Origin: Lepidodermella squamata
Taxonomy: Eukaryota > Gastrotricha
Reading direction: 5' to 3'
Assembly (NCBI GenBank): GCA_047495785.1
Contig: JBLDXI010000054.1
Location: forward strand, 3,968,001 to 4,032,000
Length of the DNA stretch: 64,000 nucleotides
Notes under the pieces: generated by a model
Database searches by the model: none
What the model saw: the letters and a program-made list of their open reading frames with translations, nothing else
What the model was told of the DNA's origin: nothing
Shown: positions 41,463-53,152 of the stretch, in pieces
How the letters are laid out: each line of letters opens with the position of its first letter
Numbering within the stretch: position 1 is the first letter of the stretch
Position numbers and translations under genes: made by a program

Positions 41463-44400
41463 ATGAGTAGACAACATGGCGCCAACTACGCCGCAGCACA
41501 GCAGCCCGGCGCGTACCACGGCTCGCCGCTCATGGACCAGCACCACAAGTACCAACAGCAGCAGCAACAGCAGCAGCAGCAGCGAGTCGCGCCCGCCGCC
41601 ACCAGCTACTACAACTCGGCGCGACCGGCTTCGTCGGCCGGCGTCGCCGACATGTCACCGGCGCGCCGCTCCAGCATGCGCCGCCGCCAGATGAGCGCCG
41701 GCGCGCGCAGTGCGCACAACAGCCGCCCCGCAAGCCCGGACTCGCGCGCCGCCGACTACATGGAAACGCCGTGGGGCCCGCAGTACCCGTCGGCGCAGTG
41801 GGTGCGCTACCCTCAGGAACCGCCGCCGCCGGCCCACCGAGCTGTCTCGGCTGGCAACTTGTTCGAACGCGGCGACGGCATGGCTTACGAGATGGCTGCG
41901 GATCCGGGCATCGACCCGTACCAGCCGCAGGTGCCGGCCTACCAACGAGGCGCTCCGGTTTGTTCGGGAGCGCAGCGAATACCGCAGCAACAGCAGCAAC
42001 AACAAATGCCGGTTCAACAGCAGCAGCAGCAACAAGGTTACGTTTCGCCGCACCACCTCGCCGCGAGTCAGCGGCGTTCGAAAAGTGTCGAGCGCGTCAT
42101 TGATACCGGGCAGATGCCTGTGGCGGGTGGTTACGGCGACCGTGGCGGGTATACGGGCCACCAGCACAGTCATCGCATCGATCCAGCGCCGGCTAGTTCT
42201 TCGGCGGCCTGGTACGATCCATACGCCACGCTCCCGCGTCTGCCGCACGACCAACAGCAGCAGTATAGGTTAGCTATATTTTCACTTTTCATCTTTCAAA
42301 TTTTAGTAGACTCATTATTTGCGGTTTGGTCAACTTCAATTTTCAACCCATATGAGTAAATGAAGCAGTGGAATCAGCTGCTCTAAGCCGAAATGCACTG
42401 ACGTTGCTGTTGTTAGGAATCTATTTGCTGTAAATTAATACCATTCACGAAAATACTGCTGAATTTTGCAGAGAATCAATCATATAAACAGGCTTAAATT
42501 TAAGCAGGGTCGGAGGAACTATTGAAGCTTTTGGTGATCAGGAAAGTTGGGACAGTCAAGTTGGTCCAAGTGAAGCTGGACTTGAAGTTCCTTGTGGTTA
42601 TTTGAGCCCACACATCAACTTTCACCAAACTATCGAGAGTTCGAAGTTACATGCTGTCGATATCTCGTGAGCATACCATTAGCTTTTCTGGGGTTCAAGG
42701 CTTCAAAATATAGCCATTTTAGGCTGGTGTCCTTAAGTAGATCAGATCTATTTATTTCCGCTTTTTCTATATCATTTGAAAGGTTTTATAGCTTTTGATC
42801 AACTTTTGTTGAGATTTTTGACCCTGAACTCACGTGTTTAGTTAAGGAATGAATGACAGTTTTGTTGATTGAATACGGCTGTATTTTGTGCGATGTTAAC
42901 TCTCATCTTTTTTCCTTTGCCAACAGATATAGCACTCTACCTCGGTTTGCACCTCGTGATATTCCTCAGTCGTCTACTTCGAATCTGCTGATGCCCCACC
43001 ACTACCACCACCACCACCACTCGCAATCGCAAGGCGGCCAAGTCGTGCCGCCGCCTGCCCCTCCCTCGCCACCGCCACCACCTATGCAGCCTCCGCCGCC
43101 GCCCATGGTCGAGTACGCGAACATGGCGCCGGGCCAAGCCTCGTCGTCGCCGTTTCTCGCCGAGCTGCAGAACCAAATCGCGGAGCTGACGCGCGAGTGT
43201 GCGAACCTGCGCGCCGAATTGGACGCGGTCCGCGAGCGTCTCGCCTCGACTATGAACAGCATCCGGTCGTTCTGGAGCCCCGAGCTCAAGAAAGAGCGCC
43301 AACTGCGGAAGGAGGAGGCGGCGCGCTATTCTATGCTGTCAGAACAGTTCAGATTACTGCAGCTCGATAGCCAGGTAAGGAACGCGTGTGTGTGTGCGCG
43401 CTCTCTCGCACCTAGCATTGTTTTTTTACTCACTACTCGAGTGTGCCGCGCCCCCTCGACTTGAAGAGCGAGCGAAAGAGTGAATTTTGTCCATACGCCT
43501 ATGTGTATTTTTCTTTGAATCGCTTCTTCGCGTAAACTACTCGACGGTGTAGAAATTTAGCGAACGATTATTAGCCTTGACATTTGCTAAATAGTTGCCG
43601 GTTATTTATTAAGCGTCGCCGCCGTCGTCGCCGCGTCGCCCGGCCGGCTGTATGATGCTCAAAAAGTCGATTTCAGGCAAACACAACACGGCGTCGTCGA
43701 TCTCGGTACTTTTATTTTGTGTCGCTTATTGCCCAGGTATATTTTTTCAGTCGATCCCATAGCCAAACATCCTTGGTGTCACTTCAAGCCGATACCTGTG
43801 CGCATATCTAATATATTCATTTCACCGCCGCTTAGGCATCTAGGTGCAAATATTCGTCGCATTTTTTCTCGTGTTGGATAAAATCGTTGGGATTCTCGAG
43901 TAGTAATGATCGCCTCGATTGAGTGTCTCGTGTCGACGGGTTATACGGGATATACGCATAATCGCCCGTTGTTCTCTTAGCCGGCTCTTATATACTACTT
44001 ATTATGCGCTTACTATACATAGCGATGCGGTGAAGAAAAAACTCAAAGCGATAGTAGATTATATCGCGGAGTGATTGCGGTTTTTTGCGAGTCGCGTGCA
44101 CGCGAGAACACTTTGGCTAATACGAATAGAAATCATCATCATCCCATCCCGCCTGTGAGTTTATAAACGCAAGTCTGAGATTTGCTGCTGCGACTCCTTT
44201 CTTGCTAGCGACGCGCCGAGTGCTTTCTCGTTTTTTATCGCGCGCAGTAGCTGCCGATCGATTGCCTTGTAATAATGCGTCCGTCGATTTATATTATGAT
44301 TATATTGTTGCCCGGCCTGCGTCTCATTGTTTCGCTGGCACTGTGCCGCGGATGACGACCGACCACTAGCAAAAGTAGTAGTAGTAGTACTAGTATATTC

Positions 44401-47400
44401 GCTGGCCGACAAAGAACAAGCACGGAGCGGTTTACAGTTGTCGAGGACATTTGTACTCGCTGGAATATCGGCCGCGCAGCCGTTGTTGATGCTGATTAAA
44501 TGTGTGCCGCCGATAATGTATGCGCCGCTTTTTTGGCGATAGGGGGCTCGCGGCGGCCGCAGCAGCAGCAGCAGCGCGCGCGCTAAAAAAATATGGCAAC
44601 AAAAAAGGAGGAAGCGCCGATGATGCTCTTCTCATCGCGCGCTTCCGCCGTGTCGCCCTCGTCTCACTACAGTGTCTCTGCTAATGGCAGCGCTTCGCAT
44701 TTATTTTCTGCACTGCCCCCTCCCCTTTTCGCATCGTCGTCGTTGTCGTCGTCATCATCGCCTTGCAACTACTGGCGTAATGCATTTAGCAACAAATTAT
44801 ACGTGTCTTGTGAGAGATATCTCGCCTCGGCTGTCTCCCCCGCGTGATCCCGCGCTGCTGCTCCCTGTCGACTCGCACTTAATGAGGGGCCACGGCGCCG
44901 CTGCCGCACGGATATGAGATGAGGCGGCGGACACACTTTTTTTATAGGGCCGCATTTAATAAATAGTATCGCCTGTTTTCACGCTGCGCTGGGCAAGAAT
45001 CATTTCTGCTCGTTTTCTTGCTTTTAGGAAGCATGTGAAGACATGCTGTTAGCTTTTCGTCGAAGAGTATAATGTTTCGAGATTAAGTTGCCTGGCATGA
45101 AGCCACAGGCCAACTGCTGTGCGTATGCCGCGGGCAGTGGTGGCACCGCCCCGACTTCTCCGGTTCCGGATCGTGTTTCGGCTTTTCACGTCAACAACTC
45201 GCCGCTTTACTCCGGCGTGTCTTCCAGCGTACCGAACAACGCTTTCTATAGCCCGCAACTTAGCAGTAGCAGATTAAATTCTACTGCAATGTACTGCCAA
45301 GGACATGCGTGTAAATCTGCGGGGATGTCGCCTAACACTGCCCCGTCCACTCCACCCCAGGTTACTTGTTTACTATCTCGCGGCGTTGGCACACTCGGTT
45401 TTTTTTTTAATATATTTTAATTTCGCATTGGATTTGTTTGCGATTATACTTACGCCATGTCTTTATTTGATTTTGGCAACAAACAGAAACGGCTCATGCG
45501 GATCCAGGAGCTGGAGCAGCGGTTGTCGCAGTACGAAGCCGGTCTTTTGCAGCCGTCGCAGCCGAGCGGCATCCAGCCGTGGGAGGTCGAGGCGTTGCGG
45601 GCGGAGCGTGACCGGCTGCTCAACGAGTTTCAGGGCACACGCAAAACCGTCGATGACCTCGAGATGCGCCTCGAACGCATGAACGAACAGTTGACGCAGC
45701 GGGATGACAACATCCAACGGCTGCTCGAAATGCTCAATAACCGATCGTCTAAAGGTTAGCTGTAATTGATTTTTCTCTTACATGAACGTACAGGAAGGAT
45801 TTATTGCTTTCGTATTTTATAGCCCCATAGAGTTTCGAATATCTAATTTTAAAAATCAGGGCGTACTCGGATATTTTATGCGGAGGAAGTCTTAATGACA
45901 TGGCTCTTTTTTTACAGTACTTATAAGTATTCGCTAGGATTTACGGATCGGCAGGGCACTCGATGAGCAACTATTTTTTATCCTTTCGAGTGCCTTCATA
46001 GATTTTGAAAAGCTTTTTCAACTCGAGAGCCCCTTACAAGAATAATTGGATATATGGAAATGCTTAATCTGGAATGCTATTTTCAGTAGTATTATTCCGA
46101 ATAGAAGCCCATCTTGAATTATATTCGAAGGTCAGGGGCCAATCCCAGAAAACAAAGTCGATGACTTACTTGTTAACAGAATCTTAAGAACCTCTTCAAT
46201 TGAATTTTTTCTAGAACAAGCTCAATCGTCAGCCGAGAACGAGTTGCTTCAGGCCCGTCTTCAGGAGGCGTACAACCGCGTGCGGCAACTCGAATCGCAA
46301 CTGACCGACCGAACCTCAGACGTTGTGCGCCTGCAGCAGGAGGTTGGCAACCTTTCGGCGATGGCTAATCGCCAGGCCAACCAAACGTCGCAGACGGCCG
46401 CCGTCGAAGCGCAGTTGCGGGACTCAAAAATTTCGTTACTCGAACGCGAGGTCAAGTCGATGTCGGACGAACTGACGCGCGTGCGGCTGATAAACAAGCA
46501 GTTGGAAACGCGTAGTTTCTCGAGCACGCCTGGCAACTCGCAACAACAAGCTGCTGCCTACACGGAGAAGGAACTCGAGCTGGCCCGGTCGCAGGAAAAG
46601 GTGATGAAACAACGCGTCGAAGCACTGCGGCTCGAGCTCGCCACCCGAGAAACCGAAGTCTTGAGCCTGAAGACGAAGGTCGATACCCTCGAGAACCAAA
46701 TGACCGATCAAACGCACCACGTTTCGTTTCTCAAAGAGCAAGTCGCGGCTCGTGAGTCTCAACAGGCTGTTATGCAAAGCGACCTCGAGGCGGCGCAAGA
46801 GCGGCTGAAAGAGCGCGATGCGCAGCTGGAGAAGAAGGCGAAAGTGCTGCAACAAATCACGGCTGAGCGGCGCAAGTTCGAGTCTGAAGTCTCTGAGCTG
46901 CGAGATCATGTCGACATCAAAGAAAAGAAAATCGCCGTTCTCCAGAAAAAGGTCAGTTTTAAATTCGAATTGGTTTCTAGCTTTTGTGAACCCTCATTAA
47001 AATTGCGCCCGATTGGAGGAAAAATTCCGCATTTAAATCATATATTTGATATTAAATTATTCGGTTACTAGCTTGTGATGGTGGTAAGATGGCGATGCTA
47101 TTAGCCGCTTATGAAATCTCAGTTTGAAATCCTGTTTTGATTGCTTTTAATTTGCCCCGAAGACGCCTTGTTTAACTTTCCGTCATATAATTTTGCTTCT
47201 TTTTTAAGGTCGAAAGTCTCGAAGATATGCTGCGCGACAAGGATGGTCAACTAACAGTTGTGCGGCAACGGTTAGCTCAGCTTCAGTCCGAACATGCGGC
47301 TTCTGGCTCAGCAATCGCGATGTTGGAACAGCGGTTGGATGATCGTGAGAAAAAACTGGCTGTGTTAAGCGATGAACTCGGTTCGTGCGAGGGTGATTAC

Positions 47401-50400
47401 AAGGCGGAGATCGCGCAGCTTCAGACCGTGAACCACGATCTGAAAAAGCGCGTTGAGACGCTTCAGGTTGAGCTCGAGATTACCAAACAGAGTTTGAACC
47501 TCGCTCGCGACGAATGCGAATCGGTGAAAAACATGGCTGGCCAACAGCAGGAGCGAATTCGCGAATTGGACCGCCAGCTTAATTCAGCTCAGCAGAATGT
47601 CGATAAGATGCGTTCCGACTCTTCGGTGGAAACGCGCGAGCTCAAGGAGCAAATTACCCGGTTGACAAACGAGGGCGAACGGCTCGGCTCCGAAATGTCT
47701 CGATTACGCACTGAGAACGAGAAACTCAACAACATGGTCTCGGACACGCAGGGCACGTTGAAAATGCGTGAGGAGAAGATCCAACAGCTCGAGAAGGAGG
47801 TGCAAAACGCGATCTCAGAGGCTTCGAAAGCGAAATCTCTGGCCGAAGAGCGGGCCGAGCGCCATGCTGCTGCCGCGAGTGACTCAGTAGTGTGGCGAGA
47901 GAGGGAGGCCAAGTTATCGAGCGAAATCGAAGCTATTAAAGTGAACGTGGAGAAGAAGCAGAAGCGTATTGAAGAACTCGAAACAGCTCTGTCTGAGTCG
48001 ATCGCGTTACAGGCGCAGCGAGAAGTGGCTGTCACGCAAGATCTCAGCCGGTTCGACCAGTCGTTGAAGCAGGGCAAGGGCCTGAACGACGAGGTCGATC
48101 GGTTGCGGCAACGGCAGCAAGAACTCAGCACTGAAGTGAACCGGTTGACGGCGGAAATTGCCGATCGAGACCGGCAGATCTACGAGCTGACCAGCGAGCG
48201 CAACCGGCAAGAGGAGCAGATTCTGGAGATGAAGCAAGAAGCGCTGGTTGCGGCGATTTGCGAGAAGGACGCGAATATTGCGTTGTTCGAGCTGACAGCC
48301 GCGCAAGCCGGTGGGCGCCCGAATCCGAAGTCGAACCAACAAATGAACAAGTTGACCAAAGAAAAGGAGGACATACAACGCCAATTGAAAGAACTCGTAA
48401 GTTTAAAAAAAATATCAAAGCTTTTTTAAATAAAAATTCTTAAGGCGGATTTTTTGTTTGAGCTTTTTTCAAGGATTTCTACAATTTTATATTTAAATTT
48501 TCATTTAGGGCGAACAACGGTCAAGATTGGCGCAGAAACACTCACAACAAGCTCAACAAGCACCAACACCCATGTCGAAGAACTCATCAGCGAGCGCCCT
48601 CGACCGGTTACTTCCGATGTCGCACTCGTCGAGCGCTTCGTCAACTGGGGCGCTAACCATGACGACGTCTCAACCCAAACAGCTTCCACCCACCCCATCC
48701 CAGCTTCAGCAGCAGCAACAACAACAACAGCAACAACAACATCAGTTGCCACCTACACCATCTCAACTTCAACAGCAACAACAACAACAGCATCAACTGC
48801 CTCCAACGCCTTCTCAGCTACAGCAACAACAACATCAGTTACCCCCAACGCCCTCGCAAATGCAGCAACAGCAACAGCACCAGTTACCACCTACTCCGTC
48901 CCAACTTCAGCAGCAGCAACTGCCTCCGACCCCGATGCAGATGCAGCAGCAACAATCGCAACAATCTATGCAACAAATGCAGCAGCCGCAGCAAATGGGC
49001 TATGCGGGTCGGCGATCACCGTCGCCGTCTCGCGTCACCGATTTGAGCAACGGCGGCGGCGGCGGTGGAGGGGCTAATTTTCTCAAGCAGCAACCACAGC
49101 CTCAGCAAAGCTCAGGTGGTTACGGCATGCAGAACAACGGCATGGACCAGCCGGCTAACATGTCGGCGTGGAACATGTCCGCGGGGCCGGCTAACTTGAG
49201 CTCGGGCAACAACGGCATGGCGCCGATGAATATGGGCTACGGCAATAACAACAACAACATGGGCATGCCTGGAAACATGGGCGGTAATATGGGCGGAATG
49301 GGTGGCAATATGGGCGGAAACATGGGCGGAAACATGGGTGGTAACATGGGCATGGGAAACAATATGGTTAATAATATGGGTGGAAATATGGGAGGCAATA
49401 TGGGCATGCCCGGTGGCAACATGGGACCGGGTATGGGCGGCAATATGGGCATGAACATGGGCCAAGGCATGGGCGGCCCTGGTATGGGAATGGGCATGGG
49501 CATGCCGGGTAACATGGGCGGCAACATGGGCCCGGGTGGCGGCAGCGTCATGACGACCATGTCGGACGCTCCTCTGCAGCTGACTGCGGCGCACCGTGGC
49601 AGCTTGACCCAGGCGCACTCGTCGCCGTTCCAAGTACCGCCGGGCCCGCCCCAGGGCGCCGAATTCACGATTCCTGGCCGGCGAGGCGGACCGCCGCCGA
49701 TGGGTGGCCCCGGTGGGCCTGGATTTGGTGACAATTCAGGCCAGCCCAATCGGCGCTCTCAGGTTAGTTGCGACTAATTTTACAAGCATATTTATGCATA
49801 GCACGATGCTTTATCATGTAATTTCGATGAAAAATTAGGAATGAGCACGAAATTTGCCTATAGCAGTATTATATATAAACACAATTTTGTAGAAATTTTG
49901 TACTCATGTTGTTATTTTTCATTTCGCTTGTTAAAGGTGCCTGGAAACGGAGGTGTGTGGGCGTGAATGACGCCTTAAAAATTGCTTCATGTAGTGATGA
50001 TTTACCGAGAACAATAAAGAAAACTGCTGTGCGTGGTGCTTCGAAGCATACTCCCTCTACCTAGCTAAAACATGCTACCTTTGCCTGTAATCTACTTCTA
50101 CTACCTTCCTCTCCATCCTAAAATACCTCTCTGCGAATGGCGGCAACGCGGCTCGACCTCCAGCATGACACAATTCGACCTACAACGGATCTAGCTTACA
50201 GCTTTTAGGTATAGTTGAACAAGCCTCACCTTTAGTCATCATATATGCTTTATAGCTCAGTTGAAATCAGTTTTTTCGAATTCAATGCTAATGGGTTGAT
50301 TTTTTCTTGATAGCTCTCGACCTCACCGACGAGTCCCGTTAACCGCCGGCTGAGCTTCGAAAGCTGGGGCGACGGTCTAGTCGGCGGCGAAACCGAGGAG

Positions 50401-50415
50401 AACTTCGAGTCGTAG
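41463..50415 (+). CDS. ERC: ELKS/ERC/CAST active-zone scaffold with alternative C-terminal exons
   Basis: Exons: 41463-42268, 42927-43374, 45487-45754, 46215-46951, 47209-48396, 48509-49762, then either 49937-49966 or 50314-50415. An optional exon 45097-45360 is also in phase. Without it the two forms are 1576 and 1600 residues. The N-terminus is Gln-, Pro- and His-rich. MNSIRSFWSPELKKERQLRKEEAARYS is the ELKS hallmark. Long coiled coils then run through LLEMLNNRSS and NKLTKEKEDIQRQLKEL. Exon 48509-49762 encodes repeated QLPPTPSQLQQQ units and a Met/Gly/Asn-rich tail. One terminal exon ends GGVWA, like the (G)IWA of vertebrate ERC1b/ERC2 that binds the RIM PDZ domain; the other ends EENFES. 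The optional exon's ATG (45097) has an in-frame stop just upstream, so it may be an alternative first exon. Confidence 0.93.
43375..45096. other. Large ELKS intron, possible internal promoter
   Basis: This is 1.7 kb, far longer than the usual 50-70 nt introns here. It contains (CAG)n/(CG)n runs near 44556-44582, (AGT)n near 44375-44388, and CpG-rich stretches. Its 3' part precedes the exon starting with ATG 45097, so it could hold a second promoter (inference). No other gene was seen. Confidence 0.3.
48682..48935 (+). repeat. In-frame tandem repeats encoding QLPPTPSQLQQQ units
   Basis: About six imperfect copies of a unit coding for QLPPTPSQLQ followed by 3-9 Gln lie inside the ELKS exon. 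The Gln runs are mixed CAG/CAA. Copies differ mainly in Gln number, as expected for slippage or unequal exchange. Confidence 0.85.
49937..49966 (+). other. Alternative 30-nt terminal ELKS exon encoding a GVWA C-terminus
   Basis: After the acceptor TTAAAG, in phase with the preceding exon, the sequence codes for VPGNGGVWA and a TGA stop. The small size and exact phase argue against chance. The C-terminus matches the PDZ ligand GIWA of mammalian ERC proteins. A competing terminal exon lies 347 bp further on. Confidence 0.8.
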
Positions 50416-51303
50416 CAGCCTGCCTAAAAAAACTTGTCATTTTTTGAGACCACGCCAATCCGATCTACTTCGTAAAAAAAATTGAAATAATATTATAGTA
50501 TTATTACGAGAGTAAAACGAAGCAAAGATTTATTACGGCTATATCATAGTGCGAAAGTCTTTCAATTTTCTGTTTCTTTGTCTCGTTTATTGCGCTCTCT
50601 TATTTGCGTTTTATTTATATGAACAAAACCGTCAGCTTTTACAACAGAAAATGCCAATTCAACTCACAAATCACGAACCATTGCCCCAATTACAAATCTG
50701 CCTCAAGGTGCACGACATAATTTTTAGACTCAACATGTCTCCACCTTGACAATCCTTTGTTCTCAATCTTTGTTTTTCGATGACGCTTATAACCATAATT
50801 TACATTAAAAACTCGCCCCAAATTTGTAAATATTTAAAATATTGAGAAATAAGTCTGCTATATTTATTTTGCTGGACTAAAAATTGACGACGACGACGAC
50901 GAAAAATTAACTGCCGGTTTACCAGGAAATGAATCTTCAGCACAAGCTTTGTTGTTTTGGTGTTTAGTTTTTTGCTAATCTCTCTCTCTCTCATCATCTC
51001 ATCTCTCGTCATCGATCACGTGTCTGCGTCGTAGTTTCTAAGCAAGTCATCTCTAGTGACCCTGATAATCTTGTTCGATAGCTCGACAATCTTGTTCTCG
51101 GCAATTTGATTATAGCTGTATAAAGAATTTTCACGTTGTTTAATATAATGTTTACATTCGAGCGATAAATAATTGCGATGCGATGATACGTATAGGTGAA
51201 CAGTAATAAACAAATGAATGATTGAAAGGTTAGTAGACGGTCTTGAGTTGAGTTGGTTGCACAAAATGTCTCAAATCAGTTCAGTGATTGGAAGTCGGTA
51301 CTC
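50416..51303. other. Convergent gap between ELKS and a polytopic membrane protein gene
   Basis: This 0.9 kb AT-rich region holds ELKS 3' flank and the end of the minus-strand gene. A (GAC)n run sits at 50888-50902 and a (TC)n run at 50982-50991. No gene was recognised. Confidence 0.3.
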
Positions 51304-52975
51304 TCAGGCCGTAGTCGAGTCCTCGGCGAGAAGAGGCCGGTAGTTTCCGGCGCCGATAGCGCCGACATGCACGGTGGCAGGGCGCCGGCAGCACAAATCG
51401 CTGATCAGAAAAACGAGGGCGGAAACGCCGCCGATGACGGCATAGGGCACTCCGCGCACGACTAAGTCTTCGATGTTGAACGACTGGGTCAGGGCGATCG
51501 ACAGCGCCATCGCCATCGACGAGCAGCCGTGCACGAAGGCGAGCACGGCGGGTGTGTTGCCGTAGCTTTCAGCCACTCTCAGCAGCGCAGGCCCGACTGT
51601 TTATAATATTTCCATAATTTCACATAATAAAATCGAAACTAGAACTTACGAAGAACGAGGCGAGCGAAAGAGGTCAGGGCAATACCAGTGACGTAAAGCC
51701 AAAGGTAATGCATGTTGCTGAAGCCTTCCTCGACACGGTCAACGTCCTGAACGACCGGCGTGAAGAAGGGCGCGCCGATGAAGATGCAAAGGAAGGCGAT
51801 GGCGAACGGCCGGTCGGCGGTGAGATTTCGCAAGTAGGGAATGCGATTGCGAAGGGTCAGTAGCAGGATAGCGGAAATAAACCCGATGAGTTCGAACAGA
51901 CAAGCTCCGCTGAGGTTCATGAGCTGGAATGGCGGAGCGGGGAAAAGCACGCGGTAGTAGAGCTCAAGGGGCAGCTTGAAATACATGTAGTAACGGACAG
52001 CTGAAACCGTGGTCAATGCGATAGTAATCGAAAAAATTTGGCTGCAAAATATGTAACTGCGTAAACGAAATATTATACGTATATTGAAACTCACCGATCG
52101 AAAATTAATAGCTTGATTTCACCCAAGCGAGCTGCGATACCAGCGCCAATGCGCTGAGCGACGTTTCCGGCTGCCGGGGCCTCTCGCTCATTGCTCATCG
52201 AAGACAGGCCGAGCTCGACTTGCTCGCCCGGGAAGAAGCAGACGACGTAATTGAGAACGTTAACAACGAGCAGGCCAACCGTGATCAGCGTCGAGCACAA
52301 CGTTTCATCAGCGACATTGGGCTGGAAATCGGAAAAACTTATATAGAGCAATTGTGAACTTTTAGAATCTTACAGCGGAGACGAAGGCCATCACTGAACT
52401 GATAAGGCCGACAAAGAATGTGAACAACGCGTAGCGATATTCGGTAAATCGTCCGGCAATGCCTTCGTCGGTGTTGCGGTATTGCTGCAGCAGGAGGCCG
52501 AGCAGTGGCGCCTGGATGAAACCTTGCAGTAATCCTTGGAACACCCATAAAATCGCCGTGAAGGTAAAGGGTGTATCCCCAGGGGCTACCATGCAGCAGA
52601 ACTGAAAATTGAGAGCAATTACAATTTGATAACTTGAGTAAAAATGCGTTTTACGTAGAGCAAAGATCGGAGGGTGAGCGATGCGATGGCGACTTTACGG
52701 AAGCCGAAAGTCCAAGGTAAACGCCAGAAAAATAGTGTCGAAAACCCGTAGAAGAAATAGTAGAGTACGTCATAAGTAGGGAATTCGTCCACGAAAGCTG
52801 CATCGAGGCTATCGAGTTTCACTTTTATCTAAAAAATATATCATGATGCGTCGGGAAAATTGGCATCTTAGATGTGGGCACTTACCAGACCGAAAACCTT
52901 CTCCTGAACCTCGAAACCGGCGTGGAGCAAAAACAGGAAAAATCCCAGGTGATACGCGTTGCAGTCCAACTTCAT
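51304..52975 (-). CDS. Polytopic membrane protein, possibly MFS-like (paralogue 1)
   Basis: Six exons, 52886-52975, 52655-52828, 52374-52601, 52095-52321, 51650-52041 and 51304-51596, join in phase to 467 residues with about 10-12 hydrophobic helices. A short segment after the second helix, WRLPWTFGFRKVA, resembles motif A of the major facilitator superfamily (G-x-L-x-D-x-x-G-R-K). The 50-residue hydrophilic loop in the middle (LSSMSNEREAPAAG) would separate two six-helix halves. I do not recognise the family. A transport function is inference from topology. The C-terminus is polar (CCRRPATVHVG...LLAEDSTTA). Confidence 0.7.
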
Positions 52976-53152
52976 CGCCGTATTTTCTTTTAAATTTCTA
53001 TTGAAAGACTAAATTTGAAGAATTAGTGACACATTTCCTTTATTTCTATGTGAAAGAGGCTTGGTCTTGAGCTATTCTCGTTTAAACTTGATGCGTGGGA
53101 TTGCCCCACTTCACGAGGCTTGACTCGCTTTACGCATTCAGAAAGTGGTGCC

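Noticed and set aside
49112-49749. Antisense frames rich in His/Ala and Pro opposite the ELKS tail
   Set aside because: They arise from the Met/Gly-Asn repeats on the coding strand.
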